Source of the DNA: Casuarina equisetifolia | Taxonomy: Eukaryota > Streptophyta > Magnoliopsida > Fagales > Casuarinaceae | Reading direction: 5' to 3' | Assembly: GCA_028551475.1 (NCBI GenBank) | Contig: CM052354.1 | Location: 17,259,258 to 17,323,257, forward strand | DNA: 64,000 bases | Shown here: positions 1-11,639 of the stretch, one piece after another | Position numbering within the stretch: the stretch's first letter is position 1 | How the letters are laid out: every line of letters begins with the position of its first letter | Notes under the pieces: model-generated | What the model was told of the DNA's origin: nothing | The model's input: only the letters and a program-made list of their open reading frames with translations | Databases searched by the model: none | Translations under genes and position numbers: made by a program

Positions 1-52
1 TTGTCATAAATGAGTGGCAACTTTATTCACCTCATGTGTTTCCCATTTCCAG

Positions 53-136
53 ACGTTAGGAGTTTTCCCTCTATTGGAGAGACGGTCACTTTCTGAACGA
101 GATGAAGGACAGTTTTCTCTTTTTGGTGATTTATAA
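53..136 (+). CDS. Probable last exon of an unidentified gene
   Basis: A pyrimidine-rich tract ending in CAG at 50-52 is a good splice acceptor. It is followed by 27 open codons and a TAA at 134-136. The peptide is hydrophilic and ends in SLSERDEGQFSLFGDL, which looks like a protein C-terminus rather than random sequence. The rest of the gene lies left of the window, so reading frame and identity cannot be confirmed. The gene would be tail-to-tail with the IQD gene. I do not recognise the family. Confidence 0.4.
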   Translation, partial: TLGVFPLLERRSLSERDEGQFSLFGDL

Positions 137-1374
137 TTGTTTAGTTCTTTCACTACTTCCCAATGGCACAGTAACATTTTACTCGAGTGCTCCCTTAAGC
201 CCGCTGTAGGAATGGAAAGAACATCTGATCTTTCACATCTCTGTCACTGCTTGTATTTTTGGGTCATTTTCCTTGGAACTTTAGGATTGTAGGAAGAAAT
301 ATAGTTGTTTGTTTCTCATTACGCATCTTTAGCCTTTCTAGGAATCCGAATTGCTATAGATCTCGGTCTTGAAAAGGTAATAGAAAATAGGATGAATATT
401 AAAACCCTCCATATACCCGGATGAGTAAGTAGATTCGGAAGCTGTTTCTAGGTTTGGTGCAACAAAGAAAAGTAGATGGAAGACAAGAACTGGTAGAATA
501 CATAGAGCTCAATTGTGGCAGAATGCATTGATGGACAGGCCATCTGTCTATGGTCCCCCACACAGCCAGAAACACTTTTCTCTGGGGGAGGAAAAGGAAA
601 GCCAAAAATGAGAAAAAAGAGGCTGGCTTGTAGTATTCATACAGCACTGCCGGAGAATATGGGTGAAAGATATATCAGTACTTACCTAAACAAAAAAAGA
701 AAAAAGAAAAAAAAAGGAAAGAAATTAAGGGGGCATATATATAAAAATACGCGAAGATTTTATAAAATCTTCATAGCCCACAGTGTATAGGTTTGGAACA
801 CAGCAATACAATCATGATAGATTGGTGGGCTGAAGAATGGGTGGCAAAGGAAGAATGCATTATTGTTTGATAGTTTTTATATAATGGAGACGTGGGTTGG
901 ATGATACTTTGTTGAATCTTCTTTTATTTAGTGTGATAAGATATTTGACTCTGCATCGGAGTCTTATGCTCCATTGTTTATTTTAAGAATTTCGTACCGT
1001 TTGGACAGTTCTGGTTAATGGGGCGAATTTAAAAAGCTGCCCTAGAAGTCCAAAACTCTTAGTCAGAATTCTCCTCCGGCTGCACAACATTCAGAGCAAG
1101 TACGTCGTACGGATCTGAATATTTAGAAGATAATTAAGTTAAGGACGCATTTAATATCATATACACAATAGATATAAAGCTTCTCCCGGGCATACAGAAA
1201 ACGATGGATCTTGTCTTATTTTGTACAGTAGGATAGAGTACCAAGAAATCGAAATGGGCAAATGAAGAATGAATGACATACAAGAGGAAGTCGCAATCCA
1301 TTCGTGGCATTGATTGGGATGTAGAATCCAAGCTGGGTGTTTGCTGACGCAGAGCTGTTGAATCTAAAGCAGCT
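137..1374. other. Intergenic region between two convergent genes
   Basis: No coding exon is supported here. The short frames have no recognisable motifs. An A-rich stretch lies near 688-725. The region probably holds the 3' UTRs of the gene ending at 136 (plus) and of the IQD gene ending at 1375 (minus). Confidence 0.5.
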
Positions 1375-4222
1375 TTATTTTTCAGCGGTTGGGTAGACCA
1401 AGTTCTTGGCTTCTGTGGTGGCCTTCCAATTCGACGAAGCAGGTTTAACTGAAGCTAAGATCTTCTTCTCTGGGTGGATTGGTAGTTTAGGTGGTTTGCT
1501 CTGCTTTGCTAGGACTTTGCTTGAATCGGTAGAGTGATGATAAGGAACTCGGATCTCCCAAGGGCGAGCAGCTATCCAGCGTTCGGTCCAGCTCCAACCC
1601 CAGTTCTCCTTGCCTGGACAGTAAGAAGCCTGGCCAAGATATTGGCTGGAGTTGGCCCTCCACTGCAAATCACATTCAAGCATAGACAATAGATTAGCAG
1701 GATACGTAAACCATCAACGTTAAAGGTGAGGATGAGAGAGCACAGTGTCTGGCAGACCTGATGAGAGAAGGCATATGCCATGGCTCGCTCACGCTTAATT
1801 GCTGCTTCTTCTCTTTGTTGTATCCTGGAAAGGATTTCCTCCATGGTATCAGAGCCACCGCACCATTCCGCCTATGAAGCAAATTGAAAAAAAGCATTGA
1901 GAGTATCTTAAATATGCCTGGCTTTCCCAAAAAAACAACATTAAATTGTGTTGTTCTCATTAAGACTTGAGCACTTATTACACAATTACATCAATAAACA
2001 TTATTAAGAATTTAAACCAAATGAACTGATATTGGGGATTAATATGAAGGCCATTACCGTAGGGAAAGAGCAAGAAACTTACATAAGGTTGTCTGAAAAC
2101 TTAACTTGAAAGTAAATTGTGAATTTAATAATCAATTCAAATTTAAGTGTTCTTCATGTATCTGTTATCAAACTTCTCTTCAGCAAACACCATTTATTTA
2201 ATTTAGAAATCACTACACTGCAGAGTTACGATTTGAATACATAGCTTTTGGCTTTGGTATTATGTGAAGTTCTTATTTATTTCTTAAGTTATAACTGACA
2301 GTAAACTTTAATCAATTAATTAATTTTAAAATTATTGAAAAAAATAAATAGTGCAATTAACTAGTTCTAAGGAAACAGGAAAAAAAATTTAGAAGTTTTG
2401 ATGTTTTACACTTTTCTAAATCTTAGAAGTCAAGGTACTAGAATCATCATATGATCTGTATAAGCCGTCCACCAAACATGTTGAACAAGAATGGCAGCAT
2501 AATATGGATTTGTCTAGCTATAAAAGAAAAGTCATAATGACAAAGCAGGAAACAGTCACAGACTCATGGTACCTCTAGTTCTTGAAGCTTGGCCTCGACT
2601 TTTAACTGGTTTTCCAACTTCTTTTGCCTAATGCGGCCTTCTGTTACCATACGGAGTCTGCGATCTTTGATTTGTTCTTGTATTCTACTCCATAAGTGCA
2701 TGGTACTCAATGCAGTTGATACTTGCTCTATAACTGTTTGAACCTGTGTCAAGTCCTGGAATTTCACTGTCCCCTTTACATGCAGCAATCTTTTTCTTGC
2801 CTGCATAAGTAGCAAGACAGACTATCATAATGATGGTACATATTCGCAATTAGTGGTATTTAATAAGCTCAGAATGACCGATGCAAGCGCCATTCTGTGG
2901 CATTTTCATCATTTCCTCGGCTGTTCCTAGCATTAGCCAGGGTTGAAGCTGTCTGACATGCAGTCCTAAAGTTTCGGCAATTGAATTATCAGGTGGGCAC
3001 AAGCTAGAGAGGAAAAGTATACTAGTCTTGCTGAATTTGGCGGGTTATGTATGCGAATGCCAAGTGGCCAGAAAGCCTGCGGATACTACCGTTGAGTGTG
3101 CTTAACGAAAAGGATATTTATTTCGTTGACAATAATTGTTTTTGGTGCAATAATAACATTTGAGGGTCCTAATAAATGGTATCAAAGCAAGTTAAAGGTC
3201 CAATCCTTACAACTACCAGGTTGATCGGAGAGGGGATTATAGCCTTGGCCACTTGTGCGTGTGTGTGTATCAAGTGGCCAAAAAGGTTTTCTGTGCTTTG
3301 CAAACAACAATTGCTTTTAATGTAGTGACACACACGATGGTCCTAACAATTATGTGCAACCAAGTTAATTTTTATATTGCTTTGAGCCAAAAATTTGAAA
3401 CTTATTTGTTTGAACCCACTCCAAATCTCAGAACTCCCTCCTAACCATTGGTTTTTAGCAAGGTGAAAGAAAGTGATGCATTAGAGAGCTAGAAAATTTG
3501 TTAAAAAAGTGATGGTACCACTGGGGCCCTCGCAAAGAGGTGTGAAATCTGAACTTAAGAAAAATTGTGCTATGTTTACATATGGTCCTTGCATTAGTTC
3601 AACTAAATGTACAAAAAATTTAATCAAGGTCCAGATCATTGCTAATGTTCTAATTATAGCACGCCTAAACGTGTCAGGGGGGTTTATCCTTTCTTTGATA
3701 TCTTTTTCTAAGAATAGAAGAACTTGCTGAAGAACTTGGTGATTTAACTAACGGCATGGAGGATTTAAACTTCAATTTTAAAGCCCCAACCAGTTAAGAA
3801 AGTGCTTGGACACCACTGAAAAGTGAAAAACTGTTGCATATTACCGGGCGTCTTATAATTTTAATTTGCCAAAAAGCGCCCAAAATATAAATTTCTTTTC
3901 TTTCTTAATTGTGTACTCTAGAAAAGCAAATCAAGTTAAATGAGAAATCTTGACGTTCATATGTATCATACTGTAGTAAAATGTACCATATGTGCCCTAA
4001 ATGCAGCTTGAATACGAGTTGCAGCTGCATATTCAACTTGAGCCGGAGGAACCTCCGGATTTTTGTTGGGGTCACCATTGGAAAAACCACTTGATTCCTC
4101 ATTAGAATGACACTTCCCCTTGGACCTTTTTGATTTATCAGTATCTGAGTGTACCTGTTTTGAATAACCATGAGTAGAATAGTTGGAGGAAAAGAAGTTA
4201 TCAAAGCAAAATTCACAAGTAT

Positions 4223-4266
<44 letters not shown>

Positions 4267-4768
4267 GACATGTCTTTGCAAGATCAGATGCAATTAAATG
4301 ACTTTTCAACTTAATTTTGTACCAAGCGAAGTTGAAAACTTGTTGTCATTGAATGATCATCTTCCTTACAAAGGCTTAAGGCATAGTTCTTTCCTTTGTT
4401 CCTTTCAGAGATAAATTCATTCAATAAAACAGCTATGTTTGTAAAGAAAGACCATATGTATGACAAGAGTACTCAAAAACGAGAGATACGAACAATTTGC
4501 ATGCCACAATTGGGTTTGTCGTGACCAGAGATGTAACCAAGTATAAGCACTTTGTCTAATAAGCCTATCCAAACTCAGGCATTGTAAACACATTACATCC
4601 TTTATGGTAGAGCAAAACTAATAAGACGGAAACAGCAAAACCATACAGGGTCTCAATCCAGAGAATGCTAAATAAACGTTCTGATCTATTTACCTTTTCT
4701 TGTTTGGATCTATCATCCTTTACTCTTTTTCTTCTAATGATTGACCTGAACCAAAGTCCCGAGCCCAT
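1375..4768 (-). CDS. IQ67-domain (IQD) calmodulin-binding scaffold protein, five exons
   Basis: Exons are 4768-4694, 4154-3987, 2800-2573, 1871-1758 and 1662-1375. All junctions are phase 0 with GT/AG borders and the product is 290 aa. The N-terminus MGSGLWFRSIIRRKRVKDD is typical of the family. The IQ67 domain starts near residue 66 (AAATRIQAAFRAHM) and continues across the exon 2/3 junction (ARKRLLHVKGTVKFQ); an intron inside the first IQ motif is a hallmark of IQD genes. The later WSRIQEQIKDRRLRM, EEILSRIQQREEAAIKRER and NWGWSWTERWIAARPWE blocks are also conserved. IQD proteins bind calmodulin and associate with microtubules, membranes or nuclei, acting in growth and shape control. The length suits the short IQD subgroup. 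No inactivating change is visible. The start is set by the conserved MGSG and an upstream 5' UTR acceptor. Confidence 0.93.
4228..4264. repeat. (GA)n microsatellite in IQD intron 1
   Basis: About 18 uninterrupted GA units on the plus strand, so (CT)n in the transcript. It lies 73 bp upstream of the exon 2 acceptor at 4155 and is expected to vary in length between individuals. Confidence 0.95.
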
Positions 4769-5480
4769 TGATCAGAAGGCAAAAAAGAGTCCACTGTAGA
4801 CCTGGCAAAAAAGGTTTCCTCAGCAATTGCAATAGATCTTGACATATATCCAGGCCGAGTTATGTGCTATAGTACTTGATAAAGAACTGAAGATCGTTTT
4901 CATCATCAACACAGGAACTTTCCCTTCGAATATATATTTTTCTCAAATATATAGCAAATATTCGATAGGGTTGGGCAGAATGCCAAATTCATATTTTGCA
5001 GGTGGTAGCAATCAGTACAAAACCTCAATGAGACATAAGAAGTAGTTTTTGTCATAGACATTCTCTTACCCCTTTTTTTTTTTTTTTGTTTTTCTTTCCC
5101 TTTCTTCTAAGTTAAAACGGTACTATAAAAAATCATCATAAGATTGAGTTCAACAATAATTGCAGCATAGAATAAGTGAAATGGGAAAATGAGGAGAAGG
5201 TTTAAAGGGTGTGCATACCAGAAAGGGCAACCTAGAGTCGTGGGAGATGTCTGGGAAAAAGCAGCCCAATCTTATAAGTTTGAAGGGATAGAGAGAAAGA
5301 GTTGCATGGTTTCCCTCTACCCCTAAAAGATCTCAACTCCCAACTGACGGCCCAACTAAAATGAAGCTGGTGTTTGATCTTCGGAAGGTGTTCAATCAAC
5401 ACCACCACCACCACCATCGCTGCGTGAAGTAAAGTGGAAATCATGAGCCCCTTCATACACGTCAACTGAGTTTTGTGCAA
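4769..5480 (-). promoter_or_regulatory. Probable 5' UTR of the IQD gene, with an intron
   Basis: Reading the minus strand, TTTTTTGCCAG at about 4802-4812 is a good acceptor, leaving 33 nt of leader (4801-4769) before the ATG. A matching donor, CTG then GTATGC, lies at 5219/5218. This suggests a first non-coding exon at about 5219-5480 and a ~416-bp leader intron containing a long A/T homopolymer near 5071-5088. The first exon contains a CCA/ACC repeat (5397-5416). Transcription start is not determined. Confidence 0.45.
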
Positions 5481-5559
5481 TGGATATAATCCTGCGGCTG
5501 GTGAATCTTAACACAACTGTCCTGATCGTTGATCAAAAAATCTCAAAACAATTGTGTGT

Positions 5560-5633
5560 TGGTCCCGGCGGGGCTCGAACCCGCGACCTTCGGCTCATAA
5601 GACCAACGCTCTAACCAACTGAGCTACGGGACC
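5560..5633 (-). tRNA. tRNA gene, anticodon UAU as read (tRNA-Ile-like)
   Basis: The minus strand folds as a full cloverleaf. The acceptor GGTCCCG pairs with CGGGACC (discriminator A). The D stem is GCTC/GAGC and the D loop AGTTGGTTA. The anticodon stem TTGGT/GCCGA has two G-U pairs, and the T arm is GCGGG TTCGAGC CCCGC. A box and B box promoter elements are intact and no intron is seen. The loop CTTATGA puts UAU at positions 34-36, which would read AUA (Ile). Position 37 is then G, unusual because tRNAs reading ANN codons normally carry A37 (t6A). The gene lies just upstream of the inferred IQD leader, in the same direction. Confidence 0.85.
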
Positions 5634-5937
5634 GCTGCTGTTATCTGTGTTATTAATTTTATTTTCAGCGGTTCTTCCCAGGATCCGCCGGCTGGAGATG
5701 GAAAGAGGTGCTTTATCCATCATGGCAGAAAGCATAAAATCGATAAACTCAACAAATGGAGCAAAGAAAAGGGCTCCCCAAGTCAAGCCCTAGTAAAAAA
5801 GTGCGCTAGTAAATAACATTACTGAGATACTGATTAAGAATTTCAGAAAGAAAACCCGTAGTATGCCCGACATTCGATCACAGAATCCATTGATGACAGA
5901 TAGTTGTTGGTTTTTCATTCTAGTTTTAAAAAGTGTG
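5634..5937. other. Gap between tRNA gene and mitochondrial insert
   Basis: Upstream flank of the tRNA gene. No coding segment or repeat is recognised. The long minus-strand frame crossing it is an overlap with the tRNA, not a gene. Confidence 0.4.
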
Positions 5938-6046
5938 CGCTTTTCGTCTGCCTTCCTGACTTGACTACGGATAGGCTACTGGGCTTTGCACTTCGGCCCA
6001 TGAGAATACCACATCAAGGTGACAGGATTCGAACCTATGGCCCTCT
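5938..6046 (-). pseudogene. Nuclear mitochondrial insert with 3' half of mitochondrial trnP(UGG)
   Basis: On the minus strand, positions about 6044 to 6012 read AGAGGGCCATAGGTTCG followed by AATCCTGTCACCTTGA. This is the variable region, T arm and acceptor 3' strand of the native plant mitochondrial trnP(UGG) as I recall it, not the plastid form. The anticodon arm, D arm and 5' acceptor strand are absent: beyond 6046 the sequence no longer matches. The adjoining block to about 5938 (CTTCGGCCCATGAGAATACC on plus) looks like the mitochondrial downstream flank. The outer boundaries are uncertain. It is a NUMT fragment and cannot make a tRNA. Confidence 0.6.
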
Positions 6047-6198
6047 ATGTTTTTTCTGCACCACGGAATCCATGCCCTTTACTTTCTCATCATATCTTTT
6101 TAGGTTCAAGCATAAAGATGGAATTAACTCTCCAAAGGAAACCAATTTTGGTGTGACTTCTTTTTCTTTTTTCTTTTCATAAGAAGATGTAAAATATT

Positions 6199-6720
6199 TC
6201 AGGGCGCATTACTAATCCACTTTTCTTGAGTTTGTATTTGCGGATACCAAATTCTGTCCCAATAAATATATTTCCTAGGTAAAAATCTCAGTTCAATGAG
6301 ATATTTTATAGTATTATGAAGGAATAAAATGAAACTGACGTGTTCTCTTATATCAACAAAAGGACTAAAATATTTACAGAAGAGATCATAAGTTTTCAAA
6401 TCCCAACACAACGCCTTAAGAAAAATTGAAGTTGATCGAGGCAATTCGATGCCGAGGTGTGTCATGCTATTTTGAAAATGAGATTGCAATGATTGAATAT
6501 GACAATAATTGAGAATTGTGTCTGAACCACTAACAAGAATTTTAAGGGCAAAGAGAAAACCACTCATTTTTGCGGCTTCTAGAATACCTGCTTGTATATG
6601 GTAGTCCGCATAACAAAGTAATATGGCCAGCGTCACATTTATCATACCATTTATCAACACTAACTTTGCAGCATTTCTCCTATAAAATTTAACTGTGACC
6701 TCGTTATAGTGATAATTCTA
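6199..6720 (-). other. Unidentified open reading frame, possible exon
   Basis: A 153-codon frame starts at an ATG at 6660, and the same frame stays open upstream to about 6715 (KFYRRNAAKLVLINGM). The composition is rich in Leu, Ile, His and Tyr, suggesting a helical or membrane-like segment (LINGMINVTLAILLCYAD). No family is recognised. An open frame this long in AT-rich DNA is notable, but it may be a relic exon or chance. Confidence 0.25.
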
Positions 6721-7616
6721 TGCAGGCTATTGATTAATGACAAATGCCCCTGTGATAACAAAACCCTAGTTATCATTTGGCAGCTTACTTATTTGAAATG
6801 AACAACATTTAAGTGGCACAAATATAACATAGCAAACTTGCAAGAGAGAGAAGCATAAGGAATTATGCAATCGAATTAAAAGTTCATTTGGCTTATTCCT
6901 ATCCTTATCAACTTATTCTAATATTATGTTAAAAAAAATGAGGGTAGAAGAAAAATAATTTATTTAATCTTCTTATGAAGTATAACAAATACAAATATTA
7001 CATATTTGTACAACCATATTAGAAATAAATTGTCACACAATGTACACCCACTCACATCAAAATCTGACACTAGAGGTACAAATTATGGTCAAGATCATAT
7101 TATCAAAATAAAAACCATACCTTTAGGATCTTATTCTCAATATATAAATTTTGTTCCTCAAGATTTGATTCCTAGTTATACAAATCATATCTCCTATGAT
7201 ATAATCTCCATATCTAAATTATATTTTGGAGGATTTGATTTCCTACAACTAGTTCAATATTTAAACTACACATATACAAAGAAATATATAGAAAGAAAAA
7301 CTCCAAAAGCAACACTTAGTCATGCTTCATCATCCCTATCAACTTTGTTATCAACTTTGATTGACCTTTGTCTTATCACCTCGTAGGGGAGTGAAGTGTG
7401 CACAGGTTGCAGAGCAAGTTTTAGGAGACACATGTGGTTGATCTTTGAGTCACAAATGGTATACTGGCATATTTTATCTATCTTAACGTCACTGGGAGTG
7501 TAAAAAGGTTGTTTAGAATTTGGTGTATTCCAGGCAATGTTTAGTCAACAAGAGATAGATGGTCAGTATGCAAAGAAGATGAAGATGGATGGGTAGGGAG
7601 TGCTTGAGAAAAGAAA
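6721..7616. other. AT-rich region left of the copia element
   Basis: No gene is supported. A 126-codon plus frame at 7006-7386 is Tyr/Ile/Ser-rich and lacks motifs; its composition is what AT-rich DNA gives by chance. The piece 7565-7577 (GTATGCAAAGAAG) resembles a word near the start of the adjacent LTR. Confidence 0.35.
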
Positions 7617-8346
7617 TGTGGTGGGACAAACTATTCGACTAGTATGCAAAGAATAGAACTAAAAACTTATGTAGGAAATTTAGTTAGGTGGTTTGTTTCT
7701 TATTTTCTTCTTGTTAGTGGTATTCTTTGATCTTACCAGATGATTGAATTGTAAAATAGCAAACAAACAAGATCAAAACACAAGAGATTTCATGTGGTTC
7801 AGCCAAAATTTTGCCTACATCCACGAGACAAGCAAGGGAGAATCTTATATTAAGTTGTCTAAGGAGTAGTACATAAGGTTACACTTGATATCATCATAAT
7901 TTCTTCATCTACAACATCCTTTTAATGTGTATCAAGGAATGTATCACAATACTTGGCTCAATCAACTAACCTTCTTATAACTTTTCATAGCTTGATCAAA
8001 ATTGTGAACTTCTCTACATGGGTTCTACCTTCACAAGATTTATGAAATTTGTTGTCTCCTGGTTCTTCATGTTTTTCAGGTACTTCTTTTTCTTTTCTTT
8101 GAATCGCATACATATATACAATCCACCCATATGTTTAGCATGAGGTGGAAGTATATAAGCAAGTGGCAGCATCTTCAAATAGCACTAGTAGCTCTAATTT
8201 TGACACATCAATAGTTGTTTCATCCTATAATACTTTAGCTATTTAAATGGAAGAAAAAGCTGTAAAATCACCTACTTAGCCAACCATTACAACTAAAACT
8301 TTTGTGTAACCTTAAAGCAAACAAATTATGAGTCAAAATTCCAACA
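7617..8346 (-). repeat. 3' LTR of the copia element
   Basis: Direct repeat of 14147-14858. The inner end is exact (minus strand TGTTGGAATTTTGACTC from 8346). The outer end is less certain because the first ~30 bp differ from the other LTR. A purine-rich tract (AAGGTGGAGAAT) lies just inside it at 8347-8358. Confidence 0.8.
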
Positions 8347-8479
8347 ATTCTCCACCTTGACAAATAATTATTGCTCTTTACACAGTCCTTTTCTCTTCTA
8401 CTATAGCATTTTACATTACTTATATGCATACAACCCTACTAAGTCAATACAAGTCTGAAACTTCTTGGTAAGGAGTACT

Positions 8480-9530
8480 TTCGTGAGCATGTTTAAGGAA
8501 TTCTTTGTAGTAGATATTTTCAATACTTTTACTTTACCTTTAGCCACAATTTTTCTAACAAAGTGATGATGAACATCAATATGTTTAGATTTCTCATGAT
8601 GCCTTTAATCTTTAACAATATGAATTGCACTTTGGTTATCACAAAAAAATCTAATTCTACTCTTGCTTCACAACTAATTCAAACACCAATCTTTGTAACC
8701 AAAAAGCTTCTTTGATGCCTTCTACTATAGTCATGTATTTAGCCTTATTAGTTAACAATGCAATAGTTTATTGTAAAGTTGTCTTCTAGCTTATGACACT
8801 ATCTTTAAGTATGAAAATATAAGTTGAAAGACCTTCTTTCGTCCAAATCTTTAGCATAATCTGAATCCACATATCCAACCACTCATTGATATCCTTCTTT
8901 GCTGAAAGTTAAACTAAAATCAATTATTCCTTGTAAGTATCTTAGTACCTATTTCGTTGCCTTCTAATGATCATTTCTAGGATTACTCATAAATCTATTA
9001 ACCATACTCATTGCATAGCTTAAATATCATCATGTACATAGCATAGCATACATCATACTTCCCACAACACTTGCATATGCTATCTTCTTCATGTATTTCT
9101 TTTCCTCCTTAAAACTAAGAGATAATTTCCAAGACAATTTAAAATGAGCAACAAGCAAAGTACTTATTGTTGTAGCATTAGTCTTGTTGAATTTATTTTG
9201 TACTTTTTCAACATACATTTTCTAGGATAAATGCACAATTCCATGGTTCTTGTCGTAATTAATTTCCATTCCAAGAATTTTCTTAGTTGCACTTAAATCT
9301 TTCATGTCAAATTCTTGTTTTAACAAGTTTTTAACTTTATCACTTTAGATATACTTTTGGCTACAGTCAATATCTCATCTACATAAATTAATAAATATGT
9401 ATAACAACCATTAGTTGTTTTCCTTTGATATACACAGCTATTATAGGAACTTCTACAATACCCATTTGTTACCATAAAACTATCAAATTTACCATTACCT
9501 AGGAGATTGCTTGAGATCATAAAGTGACTT
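8480..9530 (-). pseudogene. Copia reverse transcriptase C-terminus and RNase H remnant
   Basis: Frame 9520-9320 contains LLIYVDEILTVAKS, the RT active-site region, with Glu in place of the second Asp of YVDD. Frame 9218-9030 contains STLLVAHFKLSWKLSLS and KKIAYASVVGSMMYAMLCT, the conserved end of copia RT. RNase H-like sequence continues in broken frames to about 8480. The second catalytic Asp change alone would be expected to disable RT. Confidence 0.8.
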
Positions 9531-9699
9531 CATGAGCTTACAAATATAATTGCATCTATGTTTATCCATTTTTGGTTGACTCATGTATATGTCTTCTTCT
9601 AACCTCCCCATATAAGAAAGTTGTCTTAACATCTAATTTGTGCAATTCGAAATCAAATAAAGCCATTAAAGCTAGCAAGGCACATAAAAGTGTGTTTCC

Positions 9700-11480
9700 T
9701 TATAAGAGAAAAAACTTCATTAAACCTATACCTTGCCTTTAAGTAACCATGCTTTATACATGGCTTCATTACTACCTAGAACGCCTTCCTTCTTCTTATA
9801 AATCCATCTACACATCACAACTTTCTTATCTAAAGGAAGTGGGACAAGTTTCCAAGTTTCATTCTTCAATAAAGAATGCATTTCTTCACGTGTTGCTTCA
9901 AGCCACTTTGTTGAATATGCACCTTTTACAACATCTCTAAAAGTTTTTGGTTCATTACATAAATTGGTCTCTTTGTAGTTGTTAAAGCATAAGCAACTAA
10001 ATCTCTATGGTTGTACCTTTTAACAAGTTTGATTTCTCTTCTTGTTTTATCTTTGTCAATTAAGTACTTTTCTACCCGTTGCCTTACTAAACAAGTTGTG
10101 GTCAGTTTTGTTGTTTGAGGCTCTAATTCTTCTTTCTCATTCTTTGTTTCAAAAAAAACTTAGATCATTAGTGAATTTGGAATCAACCTCAAATTGACTT
10201 GAAGTAATTTCCAACTCCACCTTTCCATGTAACTCCTTAATAGGTTTACTTCTTTTAAGCTCTATATTTTTTTTTTAGCATGTGATACTCATCAAAGTCT
10301 ACATCTCGACCAATAATGACCTTGGATGATTTTTTATCAAAGAACCATAATTTATAACCTTTTACCCCATTAGCATATCCAAGAAAAATACAACTATGCT
10401 ATCTTGGCTCAAGTTTTACCTCTTTAGTATAAACATATGCTAGACACCCAAAAATTATTAGAATTGAATAATATGTAGGCCTTCCACTTAACACCTTTTT
10501 AGGAGTTCTACAATTAAGATCTGTAATGGGTGATTTATTAATTAAGAAACAAGTTTTGTTGGCTACTTTGGCCTAAAAGCTTCCTATCAAGTTCACTACT
10601 AACATCATACTTCTTACCCTCTTAAGGATTGTTCTATTCATGCTTTCAAGTATTCCATTTTGTTGTCGTGTATATGGCACTATGTAATGCCTTACTATGC
10701 CCTCATTCCTACAATATTCTTCAAACTCTTTATTATAGAATTCAAGACCATTATTTGTTCTTAGTCTTTTCACTTGTTTGTTAGTTTACTTCTCCACCAT
10801 CACCTTCCACTACATAATTTATGTTGTAAGAAAAATGGCCAAACCTTCCTTGGATAATCATCTATGATGGTAAGCATATATCTAGCCCCACCAGTACAGG
10901 ATACTTGAGCTTGACCCCATAAGTCAACATGTACATAATCTAAAGTCCATTTTGTTTTGTAATTTGTAAAACTAAACTTTACTATCGTTCGTCTTCCATA
11001 TAAACAATGCTCTCAAATACCCAATTTGGTGATCTTTTTATTTCCTAGAAGACCTTGATTACTTAGTATTGGCATGCCTTTTTCACTCATGTGCCCCAAT
11101 CTCATATGCCAAAGTTTGGTATGTTCTAAAGATGATCCAAAAGTTGTCATAGCAACTCCTCTGGAAATTGTTTTTCCTTTAAGCAAATATAATCCATTAC
11201 ACCAAATGCCTTTAAGGACAACAAAAACACCATTTGTTAGCTTTAGAATACCACCTTTAAATTTCCATTCATACCCATTTTACTCCAATGTTCCAAGAGA
11301 AATGAGATTTCTTTTCAATTATGGTATATGTTTTACTTGTGTAAAAGTTCTTATCATACCATCATTTATTTCTATCTAGATTGATCTAATTCCAATGACC
11401 TTACAAGCTACATTGTTCCCCATTAAGATAGTCCCTCCTTTACATGGTTGATAATCACAAACCATTCTTTGTTAGGAGTC
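9700..11480 (-). pseudogene. Copia integrase and GAG-pre-integrase remnants
   Basis: Frame 10773-10573 reads RTNNGLEF, VRHYIVPYTRQQNGILESMNRT and KRVRSMM, matching the catalytic core of copia integrases. The second catalytic Asp of the usual RTDNGxEF is Asn here, and the Glu in the E-RMNRT-like motif is retained. Up to about 11.48 kb, broken frames match the GAG-pre-integrase and zinc-binding region. The RT N-terminal half lies at about 9.7-10.4 kb with several stops. Confidence 0.75.
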
Positions 11481-11639
11481 ATATGGAATGTACAAGTAGA
11501 ATCTAAAACCTAACTAGTACCAGAAAAGTTTTCAGATACATTCTGAACACATCATGCATTAGATGAATATGCATCTTTAGCTATTGCCACTATTTTCTCA
11601 TCATCAGGAGCTACCTTATTTCCTTTTCCTTCTTGACTT

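Noticed and set aside
515-790. 91-codon plus frame ending in a Lys-rich stretch
   Set aside because: The Lys run comes from an A-rich tract, there is no motif, and it lies in the intergenic region between convergent genes.
1843-1857. CATGGTATCAGAGCC, looks like a retrotransposon primer-binding site
   Set aside because: It is the complement of IQD exon 4 coding sequence (GGSDTMEE); no LTR is next to it.
3176-3190. AATGGTATCAAAGCAAG, tRNA-Met type primer site in an IQD intron region
   Set aside because: No LTR end precedes it and no gag follows on plus; most likely chance or a tiny old fragment.
5595-5786. 63-codon minus frame containing GPVAQLVRALVL
   Set aside because: It reads through the tRNA gene out of register; this peptide string is a common artefact of translating tRNA genes.
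7006-7386. 126-codon plus frame
   Set aside because: Composition is that of AT-rich DNA, with no motif or splice context.
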